The notes under the pieces were generated by a model. The model was not told where the DNA came from, did no database searches, and was given only the letters and a program-made list of their open reading frames with translations. A stretch of DNA of 64,000 nucleotides from assembly GCF_024362785.1 (NCBI RefSeq), contig NZ_CP093301.1:3348001-3412000 (forward strand). The letters run 5' to 3'. The translations under genes and the position numbers were made by a program. Positions 1-8,464 of the stretch are shown here, piece by piece. Each line of letters begins with the position of its first letter. The first letter of the stretch is position 1. The DNA is from Evansella sp. LMS18 (GTDB lineage Bacteria; Bacillota; Bacilli; Bacillales; Salisediminibacteriaceae).

Positions 1-506
1 AAGTGAAAGTTTGTACTGTAATAGGCTTTCCTTTAGGCGCGTCAACACCGGAGGTTAAGGCATTCGAAACAGAAAATGCCATTGCAAACGGAGCAGGAGA
101 AGTCGATATGGTTATTAATGTCGGCGCTTTAAAGGACCAGGACGATGAGGCGGTACTTAATGACATACAGGCGGTTGTTAAAGCTGCTGAAGGTAAAGCA
201 CTTACTAAAGTTATTATTGAAACATCACTTTTGACGGAAGAGGAAAAGGTCCGTGCCTGTGAACTGGCTGTAAAAGCAGGTGCAGACTACGTCAAAACTT
301 CCACTGGATTTTCCGGCGGAGGAGCAACTATAGAAGATATTGCACTTATGAGAAAAACGGTTGGACCTGAAATTGGAGTGAAAGCCTCCGGTGGTGTCCG
401 GGATAAGGAAGCTGCGGAGGCAATGGTAAAGGCCGGGGCTACCAGAATTGGCGCCAGTGCCGGAATTTCCATCATTCAGGGAGGCACCGGCGAAGGGGAT
501 TATTAA
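1..506 (+). CDS. deoC: deoxyribose-phosphate aldolase, 5'-truncated
   Basis: DeoC cleaves 2-deoxyribose-5-phosphate to glyceraldehyde-3-phosphate and acetaldehyde in deoxynucleoside catabolism (cytosolic TIM barrel). The frame is open from the first base, so the start lies outside the window; the GTG at base 3 is an internal valine codon. About 168 residues are visible of a family length near 220. The Schiff-base lysine is in VKTSTGF (visible residue 98), the proton-relay lysine in VKASGGVR (127), and the catalytic aspartate in EVDMVIN (35). The C-terminal phosphate-binding GASAGISI motif is complete. A strong terminator follows, so it ends its transcription unit. The family assignment is secure. 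Confidence 0.95.
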   Translation, partial: VKVCTVIGFPLGASTPEVKAFETENAIANGAGEVDMVINVGALKDQDDEAVLNDIQAVVKAAEGKALTKVIIETSLLTEEEKVRACELAVKAGADYVKTSTGFSGGGATIEDIALMRKTVGPEIGVKASGGVRDKEAAEAMVKAGATRIGASAGISIIQGGTGEGDY

Positions 507-546
507 ACCATTCTTTTTCCCCTCCAATTTAAAGAAAAATAGTGTC

Positions 547-581
547 AGGCTGTTGAGATTGCCATCTCAACAGCCTTTTTG
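547..581 (+). terminator. Rho-independent terminator after deoC
   Basis: A perfect 13-bp stem (547-559 with 564-576, loop TGCC) is followed directly by a run of T residues. Confidence 0.9.
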
Positions 582-633
582 TGTTGATTTCGAATACAAG
601 GTATGTCATTTTGTGAAAACATCCCTCAAACAG

Positions 634-820
634 AGATTCAATCAACGAAATCGGCAGTTTAATCGACGAAATAGGATAGTCAATCAACGAAAATCGATGT
701 TCAATCAACGAATAGAGATTCAATCAACGAAAATCGATCTTCAATCAACGAAATCAGGAGGCCAATCAACGAAATACGGTATTTAATCAACGAAACCAGT
801 AGTTTAAATGACGAAAAGGA
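634..820. repeat. nine-unit tandem array with 21-bp period
   Basis: The decamer AATCAACGAA, or a one- to two-base variant, starts at 640, 661, 682, 703, 722, 743, 764, 785 and 806. Spacing is exactly 21 bp except one 19-bp step. The core is constant and the 11-bp spacers differ. The array lies between deoC and the 3' end of the convergent transporter gene. A reading frame runs through part of it, but has no family resemblance and overlaps deoC, so the array is treated as non-coding. Confidence 0.85.
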
Positions 821-842
821 GGAACCGATTAACAAAAGTCAG

Positions 843-1769
843 CTACTCTCGTTTATGCGCCCATTCCACGAACCTTGAAAATTGTTTTATAAACGGCAGG
901 ACAATCAGGGAAGTGAAAATATTAAATAATAATGCAGCGTGTGCAAGCTGCTGGGACGGCGCTGCCGCCGTCATTTCTATCAGCCTGGAGAATTGCATAA
1001 TGAAAGGGAAAAACAGTGCGACACCGGCGATATTCAGCCAAATATGGGCATACGCGGTTAGTTTTGCTTCCCTGGAGCCCCCAATACTTGCAAGCCATGC
1101 TGTTGCACAAGTGCCAATATTAGCCCCAAGCATGATGGCAATTCCCGACGGAAGTGATAAAAAGCCTTCATTCATAAAGCTCATAGCAATAGCGGTAACG
1201 GCGGAACTGGACTGTATTACAGCACTTAAAAGAATTCCGGCAGCCCCGGCTATACTGATAATGTTATTTGCAGACAGCAGCCAGTCATAAACTAAAGTAA
1301 GTGATGATAAAGGGGAAGCCAGTTTTTCAAAACCGTCTACTGCAACCAATATACTGCTGAACCCAAAGAAAAAGCAGCCTGTACAAAATAAAAACTGGTT
1401 CTTCATTATAATAAACAGCACGCCTGTTATCAGAAGCGGGAAAATCAGCCATGATAAATCAAAAGCGATTATCTCAAGTGTTACAACGGTCCCGATATTA
1501 GCTCCAAGAATGATACCGACAGAATTCCGGAAAGTAATTACCCCTGCTGCTACGAGCCCTACCGTGATAATCATAACTGCTGAACTGCTCTGCAGCAGGC
1601 TTGTGACAATGGTGCCGACAATTAAGCTTTTCAGAGGCGTATTTACGGTGTACGCGATCCAGTCTGTGACCCGCTGCCTCTGCAGCTGCAGCAGACCCTG
1701 CCTCATTACTGTCATTCCGAACAAAAATAAAGCTATGTATATAATAAACATTGAAAATAGCTGATTCAT
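843..1769 (-). CDS. yqeW: Na/Pi cotransporter family protein (YqeW-like)
   Basis: A 308-residue integral membrane protein of the NptA/PNaS family, which takes up phosphate with sodium. The family's inverted-repeat signature is visible twice: QSSSA near residues 61 and 187, each followed by a GANIGT motif (near 89 and 215). About eight hydrophobic segments can be counted. It lacks the cytoplasmic PhoU-like domain carried by the second Na/Pi gene at 49.5 kb, which is usual for the YqeW branch. It is divergent from rpsU, the same arrangement as in B. subtilis. The substrate is inferred from the family. Confidence 0.85.
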   Translation of the reverse strand: MNQLFSMFIIYIALFLFGMTVMRQGLLQLQRQRVTDWIAYTVNTPLKSLIVGTIVTSLLQSSSAVMIITVGLVAAGVITFRNSVGIILGANIGTVVTLEIIAFDLSWLIFPLLITGVLFIIMKNQFLFCTGCFFFGFSSILVAVDGFEKLASPLSSLTLVYDWLLSANNIISIAGAAGILLSAVIQSSSAVTAIAMSFMNEGFLSLPSGIAIMLGANIGTCATAWLASIGGSREAKLTAYAHIWLNIAGVALFFPFIMQFSRLIEMTAAAPSQQLAHAALLFNIFTSLIVLPFIKQFSRFVEWAHKRE

Positions 1770-1846
1770 ACGTTCCCACCCCCTTTTTCATATGTATGGC
1801 ATACCTGGGACAAGGATGACATCCAAATGTTTTTTTGCAGAAAAAG

Positions 1847-1875
1847 TTGACCATAATGCCGGATTCGTTTATAAT
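1847..1875 (+). promoter_or_regulatory. SigA promoter for rpsU-yqeY
   Basis: TTGACC (1847-1852), a 17-bp spacer and a perfect TATAAT (1870-1875) precede rpsU by about 60 bp. Confidence 0.8.
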
Positions 1876-1936
1876 CTACAAAGACATGCAAATATGCGTG
1901 TCTTTTGGATTGGTTTTTTGGAGGGAGGGATACAGA

Positions 1937-2110
1937 ATGGCAGAAACACGTGTACGTAAAAATGAATCTATTGATGCTGCTCTTCGTCGCTTCAAGAGAA
2001 CCATGTCTAAGGAAGGCACAATGGCAGAGGTTCGTAAGCGCAAGCATTATGAGAAACCAAGCATTAAGCGTAAGAAAAAGTCCGAAGCGGCTCGTAAGCG
2101 TAAGTTCTAA
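1937..2110 (+). CDS. rpsU: 30S ribosomal protein S21
   Basis: A 57-residue, very basic protein ([13 protein letters not shown] at the N terminus, arginine/lysine-rich tail ending KRKF), the normal length and composition of bS21. It binds the small subunit near the anti-Shine-Dalgarno region and aids initiation. The ATG at 1937 was chosen over an upstream in-frame codon because GGAGGGAGGGA lies just before it and the protein then begins as the family does. It is followed after 18 bp by yqeY, as in B. subtilis. Confidence 0.97.
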   Translation: MAETRVRKNESIDAALRRFKRTMSKEGTMAEVRKRKHYEKPSIKRKKKSEAARKRKF

Positions 2111-2128
2111 GGAGAGGGTGTTTTTTCC

Positions 2129-2572
2129 TTGAAACTTCTTGATAAACTGAATCAGGATATGAAGGAAGCGATGAGGAATAAAGAGAAGCAGCGGCTTTCA
2201 GTCATTCGGTCAGTAAAAGCATCCTTGCAGAATGAATCCATTAAGCTCGGTAAAGAAATTACTGATGAAGAAGCACTCAGCGTTCTGAGTCGTGAAATGA
2301 AACAAAGAAAAGAATCCCTCCATGAATTTGAACAAGCCAATCGAAGTGATTTGGTCGAAAAAACAGAGCTTGAAATAGAGCTGTTGGAAGAATATATGCC
2401 CGCCCAATTGTCTGACGAGGAACTGCAGCAGATTGTCGATGAAACGATTCAGGAGACAGGTGCCGACTCTAAGGCTCAGATGGGGAAAGTCATGGGTGCC
2501 ATCATGCCAAAAGTTAAGGGCCGTGCAGACGGTACCCGCGTAAAACAGATGGTGGAACAAAATTTAAGTTAA
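2129..2572 (+). CDS. yqeY: GatB/YqeY domain protein
   Basis: A 147-residue YqeY family protein resembling the C-terminal tRNA-interacting domain of GatB; its exact role is unknown. It starts at TTG, supported by GGAGAGGG ten bases upstream and by the conserved beginning [19 protein letters not shown] central helical region and the C-terminal [17 protein letters not shown] motif are typical. It is probably cotranscribed with rpsU, because a terminator follows only after this gene. Confidence 0.93.
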   Translation: MKLLDKLNQDMKEAMRNKEKQRLSVIRSVKASLQNESIKLGKEITDEEALSVLSREMKQRKESLHEFEQANRSDLVEKTELEIELLEEYMPAQLSDEELQQIVDETIQETGADSKAQMGKVMGAIMPKVKGRADGTRVKQMVEQNLS

Positions 2573-2576
2573 GCAT

Positions 2577-2606
2577 AACGCCTTGTATTTATACAAGGCG
2601 TTTTAA
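2577..2606 (+). terminator. terminator after yqeY
   Basis: An 11-bp perfect stem (2577-2587 with 2592-2602) ends in a T run. Confidence 0.85.
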
Positions 2607-2677
2607 AATTGTTTAAAAGTTTTAAAGATGGCCGTAAGGAAGTATAATAAACATGTACATATTTTTTTATAAACAAC

Positions 2678-2703
2678 TGAAACTTTTCAGGTGGTTATCC
2701 GTA
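2678..2703 (+). promoter_or_regulatory. SigW-type ECF promoter
   Basis: TGAAAC (2678-2683), exactly 16 bp, then CGTA (2700-2703). This is the textbook SigW consensus, with the usual T-rich stretch just after the -35. It lies 50 bp before nfeD. In B. subtilis the equivalent yqeZ-floA operon is SigW-dependent, so the assignment agrees with known biology. Confidence 0.85.
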
Positions 2704-2752
2704 TAGAAAATATGCGATAAAGTCTCAGCAGGAAGGGGGATTTACTTCCACA

Positions 2753-4096
2753 ATGAAAAAAGTAAGGATTACTTTTTTTGGATTTTTAATATGTCTTAGT
2801 TTCTTGCTTGCATTTCTGCCAGCCGCTACAGAAAGCGGCGGGGATGGCGAGATAGTCTATTTCATACCAGTGGAGCAGGCAGTGGAAAGAGGACTTGAAG
2901 CGTTTCTGAACAGATCTGTGGACACCGCGCTTGAAGAGGGAGCAGATCATCTTGTGTTTGAGGTCAATACTCCTGGCGGTTTTGTTGATGCTGCAGGTGA
3001 TATAGCCGGTCTTATCCGTAATTCGCCTATACCGACCACTGCTTTTGTAGTTGGGGAAGCCATGTCCGCAGGAGCTTATATCTCCTTGAACGCGGATGAA
3101 ATTGTTATGGTTCCAGGCTCAGAAATGGGCTCAGCCCAGGTAATTGACGGGTCAGGCACAGCAGCAGACGACAAGGCGCAGTCGGCATGGCTCGCACGAA
3201 TGAGAAGTGCTGCAGAATTGAATGATCGTGATCCACAATTTGCTCTTGCCATGGCAGATCCGAGAATAGACCTGCCGCAATACGGTGCAGCAGAAGGTGA
3301 TCTTCTCACCTTAACTGCAAGTGAGGCACTGGAAACCGAGTACGCAGAAGCGATCGTTTCAGACCGGGATGAGCTTCTTGAATACTTAGGCATGGAAAAT
3401 GCACAAATACGGGAAATGGAAGTCAGCTTCGCAGAACAAATTGCCCGTTTTGTTACTCATCCTATAGTCATACCGATTCTTTTATCAATCGGCAGTATGG
3501 GACTTGTACTCGAATTGTATTCTCCAGGTTTCGGGATACCCGGAATTATGGGGGCCTCAGCGCTGTTCCTTTATTTCTTCGGACATATGGTTGCAGGGTT
3601 TGCAGGCTGGGAGACTTTTATATTATTCGGTGTGGGGGTGGTGCTCCTGCTCATTGAAATATTTGTCCCCGGATTCGGTATATTCGGCATTATAGGAATT
3701 GGGGCGATGGTAGGCAGTATGGTCATGGCTTCCTATTCCACAGTGAATATATTATTGTCTCTGCTTATTGCTGCGGTGCTGACAATAATTATGTCTGTTG
3801 TCGTCTTTAAATATATTGGATACAGGGGGCCTCTGAAACGCGTAATCCTGACTGATTCCACGCGAACAGAGGAAGGTTATATTTCCAGTGTCACCCGCAG
3901 TGAAATCGTGGGCAAAACTGGCGAAGTGCTTACTGCCTTAAGACCTTCCGGAACTGCCTTAGTTGATGGAGAAAGACTTGACGTGGTTTCCGAGGGAGGA
4001 TATATTGAACAGGGCAGCAAAGTTAAAGTGATTACGGCAGCGGGTTCCCGTATTGTGGTCCGCGAAGTAAATGAACAATCAGAAGAGCAGAATTAA
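2753..4096 (+). CDS. nfeD: long-form NfeD membrane serine protease
   Basis: A 447-residue long-form NfeD (YqeZ). Order of parts: signal peptide (about 1-25), ClpP-type protease domain (about 32-225), four to five membrane segments (about 235-365) and a C-terminal soluble OB-fold domain. The nucleophile serine is Ser105 in MSAGAY. Lys141 is the probable general base, by analogy with the Ser-Lys dyad of archaeal 1510-N. NfeD proteins act with flotillins in membrane organisation and envelope stress. Here floA follows after 14 bp, and the SigW-type promoter upstream supports an envelope-stress operon. Confidence 0.92.
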   Translation: MKKVRITFFGFLICLSFLLAFLPAATESGGDGEIVYFIPVEQAVERGLEAFLNRSVDTALEEGADHLVFEVNTPGGFVDAAGDIAGLIRNSPIPTTAFVVGEAMSAGAYISLNADEIVMVPGSEMGSAQVIDGSGTAADDKAQSAWLARMRSAAELNDRDPQFALAMADPRIDLPQYGAAEGDLLTLTASEALETEYAEAIVSDRDELLEYLGMENAQIREMEVSFAEQIARFVTHPIVIPILLSIGSMGLVLELYSPGFGIPGIMGASALFLYFFGHMVAGFAGWETFILFGVGVVLLLIEIFVPGFGIFGIIGIGAMVGSMVMASYSTVNILLSLLIAAVLTIIMSVVVFKYIGYRGPLKRVILTDSTRTEEGYISSVTRSEIVGKTGEVLTALRPSGTALVDGERLDVVSEGGYIEQGSKVKVITAAGSRIVVREVNEQSEEQN

Positions 4097-4110
4097 AAGG
4101 AGGAAGATGT

Positions 4111-5118
4111 ATGACAGGCGAAATAGGTTTAATTATTATTATTGGTTTAATTATCATTGGGTTAGGTGTTCTTTTCACATTTGTCCCTGTAATGCTATGG
4201 ATTTCAGCATGGGCTGCCGGTGTAAAGGTGGGAATATTTACTTTAGTAGGTATGAGACTCCGCCGTGTTATCCCGCACCGTGTTATTAATCCGTTAATCA
4301 AAGCGGTGAAAGCAGGTCTTGAAATTAACATTAATAAGCTGGAAGGCCATTACCTTGCAGGTGGTAACGTTGACCGTGTAATTAATGCGCTTATCGCGGC
4401 ACAGCGTGCGAACATTGAGTTAAGCTTTGAACGTGCAGCTGCAATCGATCTTGCAGGCCGTGACGTTTTGGAAGCAGTGCAGATGAGTGTTAATCCTAAA
4501 GTTATTGAAACACCGTTTATTGCCGGTGTTGCGATGGATGGGATTGAAGTAAAAGCGAAAGCGCGAATTACTGTACGTGCTAATATCGACCGCCTTGTCG
4601 GTGGTGCTGGTGAAGATACTATCATTGCACGTGTCGGTGAAGGTATTGTATCAACTATCGGTTCAGCTAATACACATAAAGAAGTTCTGGAAAATCCAGA
4701 TATGATTTCTCAGACGGTCCTGAAAAAAGGACTGGATTCAGGTACTGCTTTTGAAATTCTGTCCATTGATATTGCGGATATCGATATCGGTAAAAACATT
4801 GGTGCGGTCCTTCAGACTGACCAGGCTGAAGCAGATAAGAAAATTGCACAGGCGAAGGCAGAAGAACGCCGGGCAATGGCTGTAGCACAAGAACAGGAAA
4901 TGAAAGCCAGAGTCGAAGAAATGCGTGCGAAGGTTGTTGAAGCTGAAGCAGAGGTACCTCTTGCGATGGCAGATGCATTCCGTTCCGGAAACATGGGTGT
5001 CATGGATTATACAAACCTCAAAAACGTGATGGCTGATACTGAAATGCGTGAATCCATCGGAAAAGCAACTGATGATGGTAGCAGTGACAGTAACGATAGC
5101 GGTAAGAAAAAATATTAA
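4111..5118 (+). CDS. floA: flotillin-like protein FloA
   Basis: A 335-residue FloA (YqfA). A membrane hairpin occupies the N-terminal 50 residues, followed by an SPFH-like domain and a coiled coil rich in A, E, K and Q (about residues 235-295), then a charged, serine-rich tail. FloA marks membrane microdomains and affects fluidity and signalling-protein clustering. The start has AAAGGAGGAAG eight bases upstream. It is directly downstream of nfeD, a widely conserved pair, and is probably cotranscribed from the SigW-type promoter. Confidence 0.96.
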   Translation: MTGEIGLIIIIGLIIIGLGVLFTFVPVMLWISAWAAGVKVGIFTLVGMRLRRVIPHRVINPLIKAVKAGLEININKLEGHYLAGGNVDRVINALIAAQRANIELSFERAAAIDLAGRDVLEAVQMSVNPKVIETPFIAGVAMDGIEVKAKARITVRANIDRLVGGAGEDTIIARVGEGIVSTIGSANTHKEVLENPDMISQTVLKKGLDSGTAFEILSIDIADIDIGKNIGAVLQTDQAEADKKIAQAKAEERRAMAVAQEQEMKARVEEMRAKVVEAEAEVPLAMADAFRSGNMGVMDYTNLKNVMADTEMRESIGKATDDGSSDSNDSGKKKY

Positions 5119-5255
5119 TCTGAGGCTGCTATAGAAGCCGGGATTTTTAATAAGCCAGCTGGGTGAATCGTCCCGGATAAACTATACAAAGCAAGGGCAC
5201 CGCGTGATTGTTGATGCTGATTTGTAAATTTCACGCAGGAAAGGAGCCAGTAATT

Positions 5256-5819
5256 ATGGAAGGGTTATTCGAAGCTATACTTGGAAACCCGCTCCTTCTC
5301 TTTTTTATCATCGCTGCTCTGTTAAGCTTTTTTCAAGGTCTTGGAGGCAAAAATGAACAAGGCCGGGGCCAGGGTCAGGGCCAGGGTCCGCAGCAGCAGG
5401 AACACCGAAGAGCTGATACTCAGGAGGATGAGATAGACTGGCGGGAGATTTTCAGGCAGGAACAGTTCCCGGACCAGGAACACCCGACAGAGAGACAGCC
5501 GAGGGCAGGTTCTGGTTCCTACCAGACCCAGATTCCGACAGAGGAAAGTGTTGCTGTTGAAACCGAGGTGGAGAAAGAGCGGAACAAGGCGAACAGGGAG
5601 CTGTACGAGAAATACGAAAGAGCGAAACAGAGAAAAGAACAGGTAGCTAAAGATATTGGTGAAATTGGTGATTCGCCTATCATGCATGGTGAAATCAGAG
5701 ATGTTATTAAACCAAAAGTAGCGCTGGATTTTTCGAAAGTTTCAAGGGAAGAAGTCATTAAAGGTGTAGTATGGTCGGAAATATTGAGCAGGCCAAAGTC
5801 CAGCAGAGTAAATAAATAA
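5256..5819 (+). CDS. single-pass membrane protein, YqfB position
   Basis: A 187-residue protein with an N-terminal hydrophobic segment (about residues 10-28), a Gly/Gln repeat (GQGQGQG), an acidic region and a charged coiled coil (about 105-140), ending in VVWSEILSRPKSSR. The ATG at 5256 was chosen because AAGGAG sits nine bases before it and the protein then begins directly with the membrane anchor. It occupies the place of yqfB in the SigW nfeD-floA-yqfB operon, but sequence identity with YqfB cannot be claimed. No enzymatic motif is seen. A strong terminator follows. Confidence 0.75.
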   Translation: MEGLFEAILGNPLLLFFIIAALLSFFQGLGGKNEQGRGQGQGQGPQQQEHRRADTQEDEIDWREIFRQEQFPDQEHPTERQPRAGSGSYQTQIPTEESVAVETEVEKERNKANRELYEKYERAKQRKEQVAKDIGEIGDSPIMHGEIRDVIKPKVALDFSKVSREEVIKGVVWSEILSRPKSSRVNK

Positions 5820-5825
5820 ACATGG

Positions 5826-5858
5826 AGCAAGGGTGTATAATGCACCCTTGCTTTTTTT
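5826..5858 (+). terminator. terminator ending the nfeD-floA unit
   Basis: The stem 5826-5835 pairs with 5843-5852 (AGCAAGGGTG with CACCCTTGCT) and is followed by seven T residues. Confidence 0.88.
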
Positions 5859-5905
5859 ATGCCGGCAATTGTTATATTACTCTTTCGGCTTTCATTATTT
5901 ATGTG

Positions 5906-5932
5906 ATAGCAGGGTCTGGATGAACATACATA
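5906..5932 (+). promoter_or_regulatory. possible SigE promoter for yqfC-yqfD
   Basis: ATA (5906-5908), 16 bp, then CATACATA (5925-5932) resembles the mother-cell SigE pattern (ATA, 16-18 bp, CATACANT) with one mismatch. yqfC and yqfD belong to the SigE regulon in B. subtilis, which supports the reading. Confidence 0.45.
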
Positions 5933-5953
5933 TGATTTGAAGGGAGGTCTATC

Positions 5954-6235
5954 ATGAAAAGAATAAAAAAGCGTGTGCGAAGATGGATGACAGAACAAAT
6001 GGATCTTCCGGCAGATGTCATGATGGATCTTCCGAGGATCACTATGATCGGAAACTTCCACATATATATAGAAAATCACAAAGGAGTTATACGTTTTACC
6101 CGAGAAGAGCTGAGGCTCAGGCTAACGGAGGGGGAACTGCTCGTTTCAGGGAACGCTTTTGTCATCAAAAATATCCTCCCTGAAGAAATACTCCTGGAAG
6201 GAGAGATACAGGATGTGCGATTTATTAAAAAGTAA
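5954..6235 (+). CDS. yqfC: sporulation protein YqfC (YabP family)
   Basis: A 93-residue YabP/YqfC family protein with conserved residues such as LP..VM.DLPRI, the FTREELRLR segment and a hydrophobic beta-rich C terminus. It is made in the mother cell during sporulation and is needed for normal spore formation; the biochemical role is not known. GGGAGG precedes the ATG. yqfD starts 21 bp downstream, the standard neighbour. Confidence 0.92.
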   Translation: MKRIKKRVRRWMTEQMDLPADVMMDLPRITMIGNFHIYIENHKGVIRFTREELRLRLTEGELLVSGNAFVIKNILPEEILLEGEIQDVRFIKK

Positions 6236-6256
6236 TGTTCAGGCAGGTGCTTGTAT

Positions 6257-7465
6257 ATGAAAAACCACTGGGTCCACAAGCTCTCAGGTTATGTGCGAAT
6301 CAAAATTTCCGGCCCCTATCCCGAGTTGTTTGTCAACCGCTGTATTGATTCAGATATTCAAATATGGGATATCGAGCATCAGGGCAATCAGGTGCTTGTT
6401 TGCTCTGTTTTATTGGACGAGATACCGCGGCTGAGAAAACTGGCGAGAATATCCGATTGTAAAATTTCATTTTTGGACAGAAAAGGGCTTCCGTTTGTCA
6501 TGAAGAGACTGTGGAAACGTAACGGGCTGCTTTTTGGTGCCGCTGGTGCATTGCTGCTTCTGTATCTCTTATCTAATATGGTCTGGGAGGTGGAAGTGGA
6601 AGGAGCAACAGCGTCACTGGAGCATGAACTGAGACAGACAGCTGCAGAGCTTGGGGTGAAACGGGGAGCTTTCCAGTTTCTCCTTCCTGCACCGGAAGAT
6701 CTCCAGTCCGTGTTGACAGATGAGATTGAGGATGCTACGTGGATTGGTGTGACCAAAAGAGGAACAACCTATCATTTTCAAATTGTGCAAAAGGAATTTG
6801 CAGAGCGGGAACCTGAAGCAGATGCAGGAAATTTAGTAGCGGTACGTAAAGCTGTTATCCACGATATATTTGTGGAGGAAGGGAAACCTCTCGTTGAAAT
6901 AAATCAGGTTGTTGAAAAAGGGGACGTGCTTGTATCCGGGCTGATCGGCCGGGAAGGGGAAGAGAAAGAGGTGGCAGCAAGAGGGAAGGTGTTCGGTGAG
7001 ATATGGTATAAGGCAGAGGTGGAAGTACCTCTTTCACGGACCCTGTACACTGCCACTGGAAATAAATACAGGGTGCATTATCTCCATGCAGGAGATTTTA
7101 ACATTCCAATTTGGGGATGGAATTCCCCTGAATTTGAAAATATTAAAGAAGAGAGCTTTAAAAGCTCCTGGAGTATATTTGGTTTTGAAATTCCGGTTAA
7201 GTATGGCTATAAGGATATCCTTGAAACGAAAGAGGCGGAAGCCGAGCAGGCTGTCGATAAGGCTATAGATACAGCGAAGGAAAAAGGGGCGGATGCAGTG
7301 CTTTCCAAATTCAGCCCGGAAGCCGTGGTGAAGGGCGAAAAAGTTTTGCACCATCTGGTTGAGAATGGTAAAGTAAAAGTAATCATCCACTACCGTATTG
7401 TGGATGAAATAACAGTAAAACAACCGATAATCAAGGAGACTAAGGAGACTGAGACGATTGACTGA
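6257..7465 (+). CDS. yqfD: sporulation protein YqfD (stage IV type)
   Basis: A 402-residue spore_yqfD family membrane protein with a conserved N-terminal beta-rich segment, one membrane span (about residues 88-107) and a large extracytoplasmic domain. The ATG at 6257 is preferred over a TTG six bases upstream because AGGTG then sits seven bases away and the protein starts MKNHWVHKLSGYV. The 3' end overlaps phoH by eight bases, implying translational coupling. It is expected to act in the mother-cell membrane during sporulation. Confidence 0.92.
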   Translation: MKNHWVHKLSGYVRIKISGPYPELFVNRCIDSDIQIWDIEHQGNQVLVCSVLLDEIPRLRKLARISDCKISFLDRKGLPFVMKRLWKRNGLLFGAAGALLLLYLLSNMVWEVEVEGATASLEHELRQTAAELGVKRGAFQFLLPAPEDLQSVLTDEIEDATWIGVTKRGTTYHFQIVQKEFAEREPEADAGNLVAVRKAVIHDIFVEEGKPLVEINQVVEKGDVLVSGLIGREGEEKEVAARGKVFGEIWYKAEVEVPLSRTLYTATGNKYRVHYLHAGDFNIPIWGWNSPEFENIKEESFKSSWSIFGFEIPVKYGYKDILETKEAEAEQAVDKAIDTAKEKGADAVLSKFSPEAVVKGEKVLHHLVENGKVKVIIHYRIVDEITVKQPIIKETKETETID

Positions 7466-8429
7466 AGACAAAAAACAGACGATTCAACTCCATACTCAGG
7501 ATTCAAACGAAGTCCAGGCTTTGTTTGGGCCGAATGACCGTCATCTTCAGAGACTTGAAGAAGCTTTTAACGCTTCAATTGTCACAAGAGGCGAAGAAGT
7601 TACAATAACAGCGGCTAATGAAAAAGCTGATAATATTAAAGACATTCTTGAGCTGCTCCTCCAGCTTATCAGAAAAGGAACCTCCATACAGGAGAGGGAT
7701 GTAGTATATGCAGCCCAGCTTGCTGAACGGGACATGCTCAGTGAACTGCCTGAATTATTTGAAGACAAAATCACTGTCAGTTCCAAAGGGAAACCGATTC
7801 TTGCTAAAACACTTGGACAGCGGCATTATGTATCGGCCATCAGAAAAAACGATATAGTTTTTGGTATTGGGCCCGCAGGAACCGGTAAAACATACCTGGC
7901 TGTTGTGATGGCTGTCCACGCCCTTAAAGAAGGACAGGTAAAAAGGATTGTTCTTACGAGACCTGCTGTTGAGGCAGGAGAAAGCCTTGGTTTTCTTCCG
8001 GGAGACCTGAAAGAAAAGGTGGATCCGTATTTGCGTCCGTTATATGATGCTCTTCATGATGTTCTTGGGATGGAACAGACAACCAGGCTGATGGAGCGGG
8101 GGACGATAGAGATAGCTCCTCTTGCATATATGAGAGGAAGAACGCTTGACGACAGTTTTGTTATTCTCGACGAAGCCCAGAATACTACTTCTGAACAGAT
8201 TAAAATGTTTTTGACGCGTCTTGGTTTTGGTTCAAAAATGGTCGTCACCGGCGACCTTACACAAATAGACCTGCCTAAAGGCAAGATTTCCGGTTTGAAG
8301 GTTGCCTTGAACATCCTTCAGCATATTGATGGCATGCGGTTTATACATCTGGAGTCAACGGATGTTGTCAGACACACATTAGTCAAGAGAATCATTGACG
8401 CTTATGATAAAGCTGACCGGGAGAAATAA
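7458..8429 (+). CDS. phoH: PhoH-like ATPase
   Basis: A 323-residue PhoH family P-loop ATPase. Walker A is GPAGTGKT (138-145) and Walker B is VILDEAQ (about 234-240). An N-terminal KH-like region precedes the ATPase core. The family is tied to RNA metabolism, and the gene travels with pgpH and ybeY, an endoribonuclease, as it does here. It starts with TTG inside the end of yqfD. Confidence 0.95.
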   Translation: MTEDKKQTIQLHTQDSNEVQALFGPNDRHLQRLEEAFNASIVTRGEEVTITAANEKADNIKDILELLLQLIRKGTSIQERDVVYAAQLAERDMLSELPELFEDKITVSSKGKPILAKTLGQRHYVSAIRKNDIVFGIGPAGTGKTYLAVVMAVHALKEGQVKRIVLTRPAVEAGESLGFLPGDLKEKVDPYLRPLYDALHDVLGMEQTTRLMERGTIEIAPLAYMRGRTLDDSFVILDEAQNTTSEQIKMFLTRLGFGSKMVVTGDLTQIDLPKGKISGLKVALNILQHIDGMRFIHLESTDVVRHTLVKRIIDAYDKADREK

Positions 8430-8464
8430 AAAAAAAGTACCGGCAGCCTCGACGGGGTGAGGAG

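Noticed and set aside
448-786. Frame of 112 codons crossing the 3' end of deoC and the 21-bp repeat array
   Set aside because: It overlaps deoC, its second half is only the translated repeat (QSTK, NQR patterns), and there is no ribosome-binding site.
640-815. CRISPR array
   Set aside because: The repeated core is only about 10 bp and spacers are 11 bp, far below CRISPR dimensions, and no cas genes are near.
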